A stretch of DNA of 64,000 nucleotides, taken from NCBI GenBank assembly GCA_913046035.1, contig CAJWSW010000005.1:1-64000 (forward strand). Direction: 5' to 3'. How positions within the stretch are numbered: the first letter of the stretch is position 1; each line of letters opens with the position of its first letter. Under the pieces are notes generated by a model, which saw only the letters and a list, made by a program, of their open reading frames with translations, was not told the DNA's origin and did no database searches. Source of the DNA: an uncultured Alphaproteobacteria bacterium (lineage in GTDB: Bacteria > Pseudomonadota > Alphaproteobacteria > MPNO01 > UBA830). This document shows positions 18,390 through 27,391 of the stretch, piece after piece. Position numbers and translations under genes: made by a program.

Positions 18390-18950
18390 TTATACATCAT
18401 CTTTTTGCGTGCAGCGCATCTTGAGTTTCAGGCCGGCGACAGTGTATACGTCAAGATCACAAATCGATGCGATCTCGGAGATCGGTAGACGAGTTTCGCG
18501 AATTAACACTCTTGCGTGGACTATCGGATTGCGCCGGCGGCTGTTTTTGGGTGTCTGAAAATCGCGAGCGGTTTTTCTCTCCTCGCGGCGACGTTCTTCC
18601 GCATCGAGACCTCGGCCATAGGCGGCTTTAAGAGCTTCTTCGTGCCTTGCCTTGTCGCTTCGAGCGCGGACCTCGGCATTTCTTATGAATTTCGCCATCT
18701 CCGCGAAAGTTCGTTCCCGTACGGCTGTCTCGGCCTCGGAACTTTCACGGGGGGGACGCGATTTAGCCTGCTGACTACTGAATTGCTGGAAGGCTGCACC
18801 ACCTGTCCGCGCTGCTTCTTCTAGAGTTAATCCATGGCGCTTGGCCATTCGTTCTGCTGCTTTTAATGCATTTCGGCGCTCGCCTTCAAATGGACTTTCG
18901 TTTGCCATGAGAAGAAGATTATGGAAGCGATCACGTTCCGATTGTGTCAT
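18390..18950 (-). CDS. DUF2786-like protein with C-terminal helix-turn-helix-like segment
   Basis: This is a 186-residue soluble protein. The N-terminal 50 residues (FHNLLLMANESPFEGERRNALKAAERMAKRHGLTLEEA) match the DUF2786 pattern of a helical segment ending in a MakRHGLT-type motif. The middle is a long charged region likely to be coiled coil (residues about 75-130). The C-terminal part, LPISEIASICDLDVYTVAGLKLKMR, resembles a helix-turn-helix. A nucleic-acid-related or regulatory role is plausible but unproven. No partner gene is apparent, since both neighbours are metabolic. Confidence 0.7.
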   Translation of the reverse strand: MTQSERDRFHNLLLMANESPFEGERRNALKAAERMAKRHGLTLEEAARTGGAAFQQFSSQQAKSRPPRESSEAETAVRERTFAEMAKFIRNAEVRARSDKARHEEALKAAYGRGLDAEERRREERKTARDFQTPKNSRRRNPIVHARVLIRETRLPISEIASICDLDVYTVAGLKLKMRCTQKDDV

Positions 18951-19134
18951 TCCACTTGAAATTATTCAGCTCCGATGCAGGGATATTTGCGCCACGCAGT
19001 ATACATTTATAACGTTTTGCCGGTGAGTTTTTGGGCGAAGGTAATGGTTGGTCCGGTGCCGCTTTTGTTTTGAAAATCCTTGTACATGCCATGCCGCCTC
19101 CGGGCTTAGCGCAAATCTAGCTGGAGCTCGGCTC

Positions 19135-20163
19135 TTATAGCTCTCGACGCACAATGGTTGCGCCATCGCACATGGCCTTTAGCTTGCCGAAGGCAACATC
19201 GCGGCGCATGTATTTCATCCCGCAATCGGGAGCGACGATGATCCGATCAGCGCTTACATAATTGAAAGCTCTCCGAATGCGATCCGCGATGGTGTCGGGG
19301 GTTTCGATTTCTTCGGTGCTGAGGTCGAGAACGCCGAGGATAATTTTTTTTGAGGGCAATTCGTTGAGTATTTTGAGGTCAAGGTTAGACTGGGCTGTTT
19401 CGATTGATATCTGGTCGGCCGAGCACTCCTCGAGCTCTTGCAAGAAGGAATATCCCTCAGGACGCTCATGAACGACATGCGCGTAGCCGAAACAGATATG
19501 GACTGCCGTTTCGCCTTCGACCCCCTCAAGTGCCCGGTTGATCGCTTTGATCGCGTATTGCTTTGCTATGTCAGGCCTTGCCTGCATGTAGGGTTCATCC
19601 AGTTGCACTACATCCGCGCCTGCGGTGAAGAGTGCGTGGATCTCTTCATTTACGGCGGCGGCATAGTCCATTGCGGCTGCCTCATCTGAATCGTAAAAGT
19701 CGTTTTGTGCTTGCTGCGTCATAGTAAAAGGACCGGGCAGCGTGATTTTAACCTTACGATCTGTAGCAGCGCGAAGAAATTTGACGTCATCAACCTCGAT
19801 TGGGCGTTTTCGGCGAATGGGTCCGGAGATACGGGGCACCGGGTTTGGGTGACCGGTCCGATCGATTGCAGTGCCTGGATTTTTAGTGTCTACGCCACCC
19901 AATGCTGTTGCAACACGGTTAGAGTAACTCTCACGCCGCACCTCCCCGTCCGTAACAATATCTATCCCCGCCCTTTCCATATCGTGGATTGCAAGAAGGG
20001 TGGCATCATTCTGCGCGCTCTCAAGAAATTCTGGATCGACACGCCATATTTCGTGAGCTCTTATCCTCGGGGGGAGCCGCCCCTTAAGATTGTTGCGATC
20101 GACTAACCATTCAGGCTGTACATAACTACCTACGACAGTTGTAGGAAGCAGTTCATTCGTCAT
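19135..20163 (-). CDS. Cobalamin-independent methionine synthase (MetE C-terminal)-like methyltransferase
   Basis: This is a 342-residue single-domain protein of the MetE C-terminal/UROD-like superfamily, about the length of stand-alone archaeal-type MetE and alkyl-transferase relatives. Zinc ligands are visible: H222 and C224 in AVHICFGYAH, and C314 in IVAPDCGMKY. The substrate face includes LPGPFTMTQQAQ and DVVQLDEPYMQ. The N-terminal folate domain of full MetE is absent. Its ATG overlaps the hisI stop by 4 bases (ATGA), so it is translationally coupled to hisI and folE. The family transfers methyl or other alkyl groups to thiols. Which thiol is used here cannot be said. Confidence 0.88.
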   Translation of the reverse strand: MTNELLPTTVVGSYVQPEWLVDRNNLKGRLPPRIRAHEIWRVDPEFLESAQNDATLLAIHDMERAGIDIVTDGEVRRESYSNRVATALGGVDTKNPGTAIDRTGHPNPVPRISGPIRRKRPIEVDDVKFLRAATDRKVKITLPGPFTMTQQAQNDFYDSDEAAAMDYAAAVNEEIHALFTAGADVVQLDEPYMQARPDIAKQYAIKAINRALEGVEGETAVHICFGYAHVVHERPEGYSFLQELEECSADQISIETAQSNLDLKILNELPSKKIILGVLDLSTEEIETPDTIADRIRRAFNYVSADRIIVAPDCGMKYMRRDVAFGKLKAMCDGATIVRREL

Positions 20164-20600
20164 TTTGCTATCTTTTCATTTTCTTCAAAACTCAGTTTAA
20201 CCGTGCCATCAGAGTTCATATGGACGGAGCGAAAGAAGCATGAGTTGTAGCCGACATGACAAGCGCCTGGGCTCCGCGGCCGAACCTTCAGTAAAACTAC
20301 GTCTTGGTCACAGTCCGTCCGAAGCTCGATTACCTCCTGGATCTGACCACTAGTTGCACCTTTATGCCATAATTCACCGCGGCTGCGGCTCCAATACCAG
20401 GCCTCGCCTGTACGAAGTGTGCACTTAAGGGCCTCCTCGTTCATCCACGCAAACATGAGGGTCTCTGCGGTATCAGCATCTATGGTAATAGCCGGTATTA
20501 AACCCTGCTCATTGAACTGAGGCGAAAACAGGTCGCCCTCTTCCAGGATGTCCTTAGGCAGCCGTTGGGCAAAAACAGGTTCCGGCAATAGGCCGGACAT
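20160..20600 (-). CDS. hisI: Phosphoribosyl-AMP cyclohydrolase
   Basis: HisI opens the purine ring of phosphoribosyl-AMP in histidine biosynthesis. The 146-residue protein shows the family pattern: AWMNEEALKCTLRTGEAWYWSRSR, the magnesium/zinc block RTDCDQDVVLLKVR, and the zinc cysteines in ACHVGYNSCFFR. The start is the ATG at 20600, preceded by AAGGG at 6 bases; a TTG two codons earlier is in frame but is too close to that site. It follows folE by 2 bases and overlaps the MetE-like gene by 4 bases. There is no HisE fusion. The pairing with folE, another cyclohydrolase that opens a purine ring, is common in alphaproteobacteria. Confidence 0.96.
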   Translation of the reverse strand: MSGLLPEPVFAQRLPKDILEEGDLFSPQFNEQGLIPAITIDADTAETLMFAWMNEEALKCTLRTGEAWYWSRSRGELWHKGATSGQIQEVIELRTDCDQDVVLLKVRPRSPGACHVGYNSCFFRSVHMNSDGTVKLSFEENEKIAK

Positions 20601-20602
20601 CG

Positions 20603-21205
20603 TCAACCCTTCCTGATCATCGTCAAGAATTCGCGCCGCGTCGACGGATCGTCGCGGAAGACGCCCAGCATTTGGCTTGTAACTGTGTCGGCGCCTGGCT
20701 TATGAACGCCGCGGGTGGTCATGCACTGATGCCTAGCTTCGATTACCACGGCCACGCCTTGTGGCTTGAGAACCTTATCGATGGTGGATGCTATATCTAC
20801 AGTAAGTTTTTCTTGGATTTGCAGCCGCTTGGCGAAAATTTCAACGACACGTGCTAGCTTACTAATACCGACGACACGATTTGCCGGGATGTATGCTACA
20901 TGGGCCCTACCTATGATTGGAACCATGTGATGTTCGCAATGGGATTCCAGTTCTATGTCGCGAACCAGAACCATTTCATCGTATCCTCCTGACTCTTCGA
21001 AGGTTTTTGCTAAAACATTCTCAGGATCCATATCGTATCCCGAAAAGAATTCTGCGTACGATCGAACGACACGATCCGGCGTTTCGATGAGACCTTCTCT
21101 GGTAGGGTCGTCGCCTGCCCATCGTATCAGTGTTCTGACAGCTTCCTCCGCCTCCTCCTTGCTCGGCGTTCCTGAAAGAGTCGTGGGGTCTGCAATTGCG
21201 TCCAT
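20603..21205 (-). CDS. folE: GTP cyclohydrolase I
   Basis: FolE converts GTP to dihydroneopterin triphosphate, the first step of folate synthesis. The start is the ATG at 21205 ([10 protein letters not shown]) because AAGGAG sits 7 bases upstream; the frame extends to 21253. The protein is 200 residues, normal for the family. Signature motifs are [38 protein letters not shown] (zinc Cys and His residues), [24 protein letters not shown] and [12 protein letters not shown] (third zinc ligand). It is the first gene of the folE-hisI-MetE-like operon. Confidence 0.97.
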   Translation of the reverse strand: MDAIADPTTLSGTPSKEEAEEAVRTLIRWAGDDPTREGLIETPDRVVRSYAEFFSGYDMDPENVLAKTFEESGGYDEMVLVRDIELESHCEHHMVPIIGRAHVAYIPANRVVGISKLARVVEIFAKRLQIQEKLTVDIASTIDKVLKPQGVAVVIEARHQCMTTRGVHKPGADTVTSQMLGVFRDDPSTRREFLTMIRKG

Positions 21206-21730
21206 AAGAATTCTCCTTATATCCCATAATAAGGAACCCACCGTTATCGTCAAAATATTTTGCGGGTTGCGCCGACTGTCCTGGATTTGAAGCCGAATTG
21301 GATAAAAAGAAAACTCAACGAACTCGTGTTATGATATCTGCTTTTGCGCCCCCATTTTCTGCGAAGAAAAGTAAGAAAACGCGAGTTTTAATATTAAACA
21401 AAAAAAGATTTAAACATCCCAAACTTGCTCTTCATCGTCGCTTTGAAAAAAGCAAGAATGCCCGCTCTACATCATGGCGATCTTCCGCACAATGCCGTCG
21501 GTTTCTGCTGACCAGGTAAAAATAATCGGCATTTGCGATCTTGTATAAGTGCTGAATATCGACGAACACGCCGCGAGGCGATATTGTGTGGCCGCGTCAA
21601 ATTGAGGAAAGCTGGCGTGCAGTGATAATCAGGGCACTTTCCCGAACCTCTCGGAATACTGCGGCGCAAATAGGGGAGGTCACAGGTGCCCAGTTCGCCT
21701 AGGGGCCACAAAATTGAACCGCGTTGAGAA
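21206..21730. other. Intergenic region of 525 bases, divergent promoters of folE and the GmhB-like gene
   Basis: No convincing gene is seen. A short 73-codon frame on the plus strand (21298-21519) is lysine- and arginine-rich, has no ribosome-binding site and no recognisable family. The region must contain the folE promoter (minus) and the promoter of the gene at 21731 (plus), but no clear operator stands out. Confidence 0.5.
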
Positions 21731-22318
21731 ATGACCCTCGTCGAAAACGGAAATCTGTGGGCTGACATTCGAAGCCCAGCAATGCGCAAGACACGTCGAG
21801 GCCTTTTTCTTGACAGAGATGGGACTTTGATTGAATTGGTCGATTATCTCGCCGACCCTGGAAAAGTGACCCTCTTAACCGACACTGTTTCGGAGGTGCG
21901 TAGGGCAAACTCTGCTGGGATTGCCGTTGTTATCGTGACTAATCAGTCGGGAATTGGCCGCGGATTATACCAATGGGCTGATTTCGAGGCGGTGCAGGCC
22001 AGGGTCATTGAGCTTTTATTAGAAGCAGGCGCAAAAATCGATGCAGTCTATGCCTGCCCACACCCTCCGCCGGACGCAGGGGGGCCCCTTGTATCTGCAT
22101 ATCGCAAACCGGCACCAGGTATGTTGATGCGTGCGTCAAGGGACCTCGGCCTCGATTTGGCGACGAGCCGCATTATTGGCGACAGCGTCTCCGATCTTGC
22201 GGCGGGGAAAGCTGCAGGGATACCTGTGGGCATTCTTGCTGGAACCGGCCATAGTGAGCGAGATGCAACGGCGGTTAAAATGCTCGCTGATGAAGAGTTC
22301 GAGGTTAATTTCTTTTAG
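21731..22318 (+). CDS. HAD-IIIA phosphatase, D-glycero-D-manno-heptose-1,7-bisphosphate 7-phosphatase-like
   Basis: This is a small HAD phosphatase of the GmhB/HisB-N group, which in GmhB removes the 7-phosphate during heptose synthesis for LPS. The nucleophile motif FLDRDGT holds D28 and D30; VTNQSGIGRG is motif II (N71); YRKPAPGM gives Lys126; and IIGDSVSDLAAGKAAG is the acidic motif. GmhB proteins normally bind zinc through CxH and CxC. Here CPHPPPDAGG keeps the first half, but the second half reads VSAYRKP without cysteines, so the zinc loop is degraded. An alternative start is the ATG at 21782 (MRKTRRG), which gives a more usual N-terminus. The next gene, convergent, is a glycosyltransferase. 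Confidence 0.8.
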   Translation: MTLVENGNLWADIRSPAMRKTRRGLFLDRDGTLIELVDYLADPGKVTLLTDTVSEVRRANSAGIAVVIVTNQSGIGRGLYQWADFEAVQARVIELLLEAGAKIDAVYACPHPPPDAGGPLVSAYRKPAPGMLMRASRDLGLDLATSRIIGDSVSDLAAGKAAGIPVGILAGTGHSERDATAVKMLADEEFEVNFF

Positions 22319-22481
22319 CCACTATCTTCTGCGATTATTCCTTAAGTTTCGCAACGATCAGAATATTTCATTCTGTAAAGTGGGTCCGGAGCCCTTTTGG
22401 TCTATTCCATGCTGTGAGGATTTAGAGCTAATTTTACGTTCTGCAGTTCTACCAACCGACGCGTGTTAAAAAGGACGTTGG

Positions 22482-23408
22482 CTATAGGAGCCGCGGCCTG
22501 GGCGTTGGGGTAGAAAAAATTGCCATAAAGGTTATTGAAATCAACGCTGGGATTGACCGGATTATTGCAAGGGTAGCTTTTTTTTGCTGGTTTTTTTTTC
22601 GGTATGCATGCATTGCTTCAAAATATACGGCCAAGGTTCGCATCCAAAGATTGGTGTATTTGCCTGATGAAAAACTTGGTGCGAACCTAAGTGCAATATC
22701 TAGGCAGCACTTAATCCGACGCTCTGTATGAGCTGTGATACTGCCTTCTGTCACGTGGTAGTGGGTAAGAGCCTCATCGAAAACTTCAAAGGGAATGGAA
22801 CGGTCCTGCAGGATAGCGAGCCAGAGGTCGAAATCCTGCGCGTTAGGCAATGATGGGTCAAAGCCGCCCGCTGCAGTTACTAGGTCGCGGCGAACAACTA
22901 ATGTTGACGTCGCCAGGTATCCCCTACGGTAAAGTGAGGAGTATGGATCCGGCCCTTTCCGAAACCGAGCCGCGCAGTCGACCGCCGATGTGGTGCCGTC
23001 GGCAGCTATCGCAGCATAGTTATGCGCGACTAACTCGAGCCCGCTATGTTCCATTACTGCGAAGCTTCGCGATAATTTTTCAGGAAGCCAAGCGTCGTCT
23101 GCATCAAGAAAGGCGAGGTAAGTAGATGTAGCAGTTTTTACAGCAAGGTTCCGTGCGGCGCCGGCGCCCGCGTTTTCCTGGTGAATTACTGTGTACTTTG
23201 TGTCCTGAAATTTATCGCAAAAGATTTCAGCCACGCTGCCAGTGTTGTCTGGTGAACCGTCAATGACGACAATTACTTCCCGAGGCGGTTTGGACTGGGC
23301 GATAACGCTATTTAAAGCCCGCGCGATTGTATGCTCGGCTCGGTAAGCCGGTATTACAACGCTAACGTCTAATGGTTGGGCCCTCATGTTTTTAGGTTTA
23401 CCATACAT
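22482..23408 (-). CDS. Family 2 glycosyltransferase
   Basis: This is a 308-residue GT-A fold glycosyltransferase acting on the cytoplasmic face, probably in surface polysaccharide or glycolipid assembly. The N-terminus VSVVIPAYRAEHTIARALNSVIAQ and VIVVIDGSPDNTGSVAE bind the nucleotide sugar. The metal-binding DxD motif is in LAFLDADDAWLPEK. The acceptor region is GGFDPSLPNAQDFDLWLAIL. The C-terminal 30 residues are hydrophobic (LAIIRSIPALISITFMAIF) and may associate with the membrane. It is convergent with the HAD phosphatase gene, and the 163-base gap between them has no gene. Confidence 0.9.
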   Translation of the reverse strand: MYGKPKNMRAQPLDVSVVIPAYRAEHTIARALNSVIAQSKPPREVIVVIDGSPDNTGSVAEIFCDKFQDTKYTVIHQENAGAGAARNLAVKTATSTYLAFLDADDAWLPEKLSRSFAVMEHSGLELVAHNYAAIAADGTTSAVDCAARFRKGPDPYSSLYRRGYLATSTLVVRRDLVTAAGGFDPSLPNAQDFDLWLAILQDRSIPFEVFDEALTHYHVTEGSITAHTERRIKCCLDIALRFAPSFSSGKYTNLWMRTLAVYFEAMHAYRKKNQQKKATLAIIRSIPALISITFMAIFSTPTPRPRLL

Positions 23409-23471
23409 TCCACAAAACAGTTTTAGCTTAGTTAGTTAACCGGAAACGTATTTACGGCGCTCACACCTCAC

Positions 23472-25547
23472 TCATTTTTTGAATGAGAGGACCCCGTCTA
23501 TTGCTAGCGGAGGCATTCCGGTGGGACCTAAAAATAAGGGGTTTATTTCCGCTTCGATCAAACGTTCATTGATGCTTTCGCACATATGCATGAACCGAGC
23601 GATAGTCTCCACGAGGTTCTCAAGATCAACCGGCTTGGCACCGCGGTATCCGTTGAGGAGTGGCATTATTTTTAATGATGCAATCATTCTGCAAATATCG
23701 TTCGGGCTCGCTGGAAGAACACAAAGCGCAATGTCCTCGAACAAGTCAGCTAAAATACCGCCTGCCCCGATCATTACGGCAGGGCCGAGTGCGGGATCAT
23801 TGCGATATCCTAATATCATCTCAATTCCCCCTGATAACTGTTCCTGAATGAGAAATCCTTCTTTCGAATAAACTCCGTGAGCGGCGACACTAGCCGCTAT
23901 ATCATCACACACTGATGCGGCGTCTTGAGGCGCTACGTTTAGCCGAACCCCTCCGACGTCTGTTTTATGTGGTAGAAGGCGCGACAGAATTTTAATGGCG
24001 ACGCGTTCACCTATTTTCGTTGCGGCCTCGACGGCTGCAGCGCTGTTGTCGACAACTACCTCCCGGACTGAATTGATGCCGAATTCGGCGAAGACTCTTT
24101 TAGCCTCAAATTCGTTGAGTGTGCCGGTTAGATCGCACGCTTTTTCTGCCGAAATTAATACCGGTGAACGACTTTCAAATATTTTTTTACACGGTAACAA
24201 CACTTTTAAGAGGTTCGCGCACGCTTCGGGCGTTTCAAAGGCTGGAACGTTTGCTTCATTAAGCCGGGCAACAATAGCAGGCGCATGAGGGCTGGAGTAA
24301 ACGACGATCGGGATGACTTCCGTCGCCACTGCACGAATTACGGGATCAGCCACCATGTATGGCCGGCCTACTGAAGACGATCCGACGACGGGCAGGATGG
24401 CGTCGTACTCGTTGCTAGTCGACAGCGTCATGATCGCTTGATAGACGATTTCGGGATCCAAACCGGCCAGTGTCAGGTCGACAGGGTTACGATCGCAGTT
24501 GAAGCCTTCATCTTTTAATAGTTCACCTAGTTTCCGGGCAGTTTTGGGTGAAGGCGGTGGCGTCTCAAAACCGCTCATACCGCAGACATCGGCAACAAGG
24601 CCCGCAGCCCCCCCTGTGTGTGTCAAAATTGCGAGGCGGTTGCCACTGACAGGTGAAGACAACGAGAGACCAGCCGGCAAGTCAATTAGATCGTCATACC
24701 GGTTGACCCGGATCGCGCCAGTTTGTCGAAAAAACCCGTCGAAAACTTGATCCTCACCAGCCAATGCACCGGTATGGGATGCTGCAGCATGTGCACCTGG
24801 ATCGGACTGACCGACTTTATACACTACCAATCTTTTACCTGCATTAGCCAAGAGGGTGGCGGCATCCCTAAAGTCGCTCGGTCTTCTGATTGTCTCTAGA
24901 TAAAGCGCAACCACTTTCGTCTCTGGGTCATCGGCGAGAAACGTCATCACATCGCTTACATCGATATCGGCTTCGTTCCCCGTTGCAGCAAGATGAGATA
25001 GCCCGACGCCACGTGCGACAGCCCGAGATAATAAAGACCCAAGGATGCCCCCGCTCTGCGACACTACCGCAACACCGCCACTCCTCAGCCCTTCGGCGTC
25101 TAGAGCACCGGACGCTGAAAGCGTGACCCCGTCAGTAACGTTTAGCAATCCGATGGTATTCGGACCAAGGAGGCGCATGTCTTGGGCGGCGCCCATGAGA
25201 GCGTCCTGTCTACTGCTTCCTACGTCACCTGTTTCTGCGAAACCGCCTGCCAAGACAATCGCTGCTCTGCAGCCCTTATCTGCAAGACTTTTTACCGCGG
25301 CGATCGAATTTCTAGGGCTTACGAGGATAACTGAAGCGTCTGGCGCACCAGGCAAGCTTTCAATGTCGGGAAAGCAGCGATAACCTTCAATCCTGTTGGC
25401 TCGTGGATTGACGGGCCAAACATCGCCGGTAAAACCGTGTTTCTTAAGAAAATGTAAGGGGCGACCACCAACCTTCTTTGGGTCTGTTGATGCACCAATT
25501 ATTGCGACACTGCCCGGCCGAAATAGACGGTCGAGAAATTTAGCCAC
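23472..25547 (-). CDS. Acyl-CoA synthetase (NDP-forming) / acetate-CoA ligase [ADP-forming] family
   Basis: This is a 691-residue single-chain ADP-forming acyl-CoA synthetase. Residues 1-130 are the CoA-binding Rossmann domain (SVAIIGASTDPKKVGGRPL). Residues about 140-460 are the succinyl-CoA-synthetase-like ligase domains, with the phosphorylated His in AAASHTGALAGED. Residues about 470-690 are an ATP-grasp domain (AKRVFAEFGI ... VAIKILSRLLPHKTDVGGV). It starts with GTG at 25547, two bases after the enoyl-CoA hydratase stop, so the two are co-translated. It could activate an organic acid produced in this region, or run in reverse to make ATP from an acyl-CoA. Confidence 0.92.
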   Translation of the reverse strand: MAKFLDRLFRPGSVAIIGASTDPKKVGGRPLHFLKKHGFTGDVWPVNPRANRIEGYRCFPDIESLPGAPDASVILVSPRNSIAAVKSLADKGCRAAIVLAGGFAETGDVGSSRQDALMGAAQDMRLLGPNTIGLLNVTDGVTLSASGALDAEGLRSGGVAVVSQSGGILGSLLSRAVARGVGLSHLAATGNEADIDVSDVMTFLADDPETKVVALYLETIRRPSDFRDAATLLANAGKRLVVYKVGQSDPGAHAAASHTGALAGEDQVFDGFFRQTGAIRVNRYDDLIDLPAGLSLSSPVSGNRLAILTHTGGAAGLVADVCGMSGFETPPPSPKTARKLGELLKDEGFNCDRNPVDLTLAGLDPEIVYQAIMTLSTSNEYDAILPVVGSSSVGRPYMVADPVIRAVATEVIPIVVYSSPHAPAIVARLNEANVPAFETPEACANLLKVLLPCKKIFESRSPVLISAEKACDLTGTLNEFEAKRVFAEFGINSVREVVVDNSAAAVEAATKIGERVAIKILSRLLPHKTDVGGVRLNVAPQDAASVCDDIAASVAAHGVYSKEGFLIQEQLSGGIEMILGYRNDPALGPAVMIGAGGILADLFEDIALCVLPASPNDICRMIASLKIMPLLNGYRGAKPVDLENLVETIARFMHMCESINERLIEAEINPLFLGPTGMPPLAIDGVLSFKK

Positions 25548-25549
25548 GA

Positions 25550-26353
25550 CTATTTCTCTCGATTGAGAAAAGCGGTGACTGCTTTTCGGTGTGAGTCTGT
25601 GGTGTAGCAGATGCCCTGAGCTTGGCTGCCGAGGGCGAAAATTTCCTCCGCTGTGGACTCAAAGCTTTTGTTCATTATCGACTTTGTTAATGCAATCGCA
25701 TCGGGCGATCCAACCGTCATTGATTTCGCCATTGTAACGGCATCCTCGATTAGGCATTCGGGCGCAGAGACGCCCTCGATCATATTGATAGATAATGCTT
25801 CGTCGGCATCAATTCTACGGCCTGAAAAGATCAGCTCCTTTGCTCGAGCCAGACCTACGCGGCGGGGCAGAAAATACATACCACCGCCATCGGGGATCAG
25901 TCCGCGGAGCGCGTAACTCATTACGAAGTTTGCGTCGCTAGCACCAATAACGAAATCGCAACAGAGTGCGAGATCCGCACCCAAGCCTGCGGCAGCGCCA
26001 TTTACGGCAGCGACAGTTGGCTTTGGTAAGTCATGTAAAGTCGTAAGAAGATGATGAGTGCGCCGCTGACGGTGCCAACCGTTTATGCCGACACGCCCGG
26101 CTGGCGCAGAAAGACGATCCTGCATTGCTGCAATATCACCCCCTGCGCAGAAACCTTTACCTTGGCCCGTTAACACTATGGCTGCGACATCTGTTGACTG
26201 GTCGGCCCAATGTAGCAAAGAGGTGAGTTCGGACCGCATTTCATTGTTGACCGCATTACGTTTCTTAGGTCGGTTTAACGTGAGGATTGCGACATTATCG
26301 CGGAGTGTTATGTCTACTAAAGTAGTATTTGGTTGCGTCAAAACTGCTTCCAT
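25550..26353 (-). CDS. Enoyl-CoA hydratase/isomerase family protein
   Basis: This is a 267-residue crotonase-fold protein. The oxyanion-hole blocks are present: KGFCAGGDIAAMQDRL and AVNGAAAGLGADLALCCDFVIG, followed by GLIPDGGGMYFLPRRVGLARAKELIFSGRRI. The Glu pair of classical hydratases is not clearly conserved, since the second-glutamate position reads IPDGG, so isomerase or hydrolase activity is equally possible. A strong AGGAGG lies 5 bases before the ATG. It forms a two-gene operon with the acyl-CoA synthetase at 23472 and is divergent from the HpcH aldolase gene at 26505. Confidence 0.9.
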   Translation of the reverse strand: MEAVLTQPNTTLVDITLRDNVAILTLNRPKKRNAVNNEMRSELTSLLHWADQSTDVAAIVLTGQGKGFCAGGDIAAMQDRLSAPAGRVGINGWHRQRRTHHLLTTLHDLPKPTVAAVNGAAAGLGADLALCCDFVIGASDANFVMSYALRGLIPDGGGMYFLPRRVGLARAKELIFSGRRIDADEALSINMIEGVSAPECLIEDAVTMAKSMTVGSPDAIALTKSIMNKSFESTAEEIFALGSQAQGICYTTDSHRKAVTAFLNREK

Positions 26354-26504
26354 TCATGCCTCCTGCTCTTTTTGTGTTGGAGGTGTTGTAAGCTCTTTGA
26401 CTAACCAAGAAAACGGATCGTTCGAAAATTAGCTAGTCCTGGATTGGTTTGTGCAGAAGCATCCGGCATATTGAATATTTAAAAAAGGAGAAATAAAGGG
26501 CGCC

Positions 26505-27368
26505 ATGAATTCATCGGAAAGATTGAACGGTATCATCCGCGCGTTAGAGAATGGTGGACATGCTTTTTCCGCTTTTGTGCCAATGGACATTCAGACCGGG
26601 ATGCAAATGTCCGCTACGCTATATGATGGCATCGTGTATGAAGGGGAGCATCTACCCTGGGATATTTCTGCCTTACGGGATGCCATGCAATTTATGCTCG
26701 ATCGTCGAGCGATTGCGAGTAGCGCTTCCATCGCGCCGTCAGTGACGCCATTGGTTAGGGTTCCGGTCAACGGCATCGAGATGGGCCAGTGGCACGCTAA
26801 GCAGGCATTGGATACTGGCGTTTACGGTGTTGTTTGGCCACATATTAGCACCGTGGATGAAGCCTATAACGCTGTTGCCGCCTGCCGCTATCCGCGTTTG
26901 AAGGACAAGCCGATTTATGAGCCACAAGGCATTCGCGGTGACGGTCCGGTTCGAGCAGCAAGGTACTGGGGGCTCACGCAGCAGGAATACTATAAAAAGG
27001 CCGATGTATGGCCGCTTGCACCCGATGGTGAAATCTTCGTTATAATACAAATCGAGGATACGAAAGGCATCTCAAACCTGTCAGATATGCTCGAAAACGT
27101 TCCGGGCATTGGTGCAGTTCTTATTGGAGAGGGTGATCTCGGCCAAGAGCTCGGGTTCCCGCGCCAGTATGACCACCCGGAATTGTTGAGCGCAATGGCT
27201 CAAGTTGTCGATATCTGCGGGAGGCATGGGGTTTTCGTGGGGCACCCGCATGCAAATGCCGAGAATATGCAAGAGTTAATGGATCAGGGCTATCGGTTCT
27301 TAATGTCAGCGCCGGGACGCCACTACAAGGATCTAGAAAAAGGGCTTGAACTAGCCGGCCGTGGCTGA
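26505..27368 (+). CDS. HpcH/HpaI family aldolase
   Basis: This is a class II aldolase of the HpcH/HpaI/citrate-lyase-beta fold (287 residues), which splits a 2-keto-hydroxy acid to pyruvate plus an aldehyde with a divalent metal. The metal and substrate blocks are IIQIEDTKGISNLSDML (conserved Glu) and IPGIGAVLIGEGDLGQELGFP-like VPGIGAVLIGEGDLG (conserved Asp). The early PLVRVPVNGIEMGQWHAKQALDTGVYGVVWPH segment matches the family. AAGGGCGCC lies just before the ATG. It is 23 bases upstream of the amidase gene, so they probably form an operon. Confidence 0.92.
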   Translation: MNSSERLNGIIRALENGGHAFSAFVPMDIQTGMQMSATLYDGIVYEGEHLPWDISALRDAMQFMLDRRAIASSASIAPSVTPLVRVPVNGIEMGQWHAKQALDTGVYGVVWPHISTVDEAYNAVAACRYPRLKDKPIYEPQGIRGDGPVRAARYWGLTQQEYYKKADVWPLAPDGEIFVIIQIEDTKGISNLSDMLENVPGIGAVLIGEGDLGQELGFPRQYDHPELLSAMAQVVDICGRHGVFVGHPHANAENMQELMDQGYRFLMSAPGRHYKDLEKGLELAGRG

Positions 27369-27391
27369 CTTCAGAATAAAGGAGATAAAAT

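Noticed and set aside
21298-21519. 73-codon plus-strand frame upstream of the HAD phosphatase
   Set aside because: No ribosome-binding site, biased to Lys/Arg, no recognisable domain.
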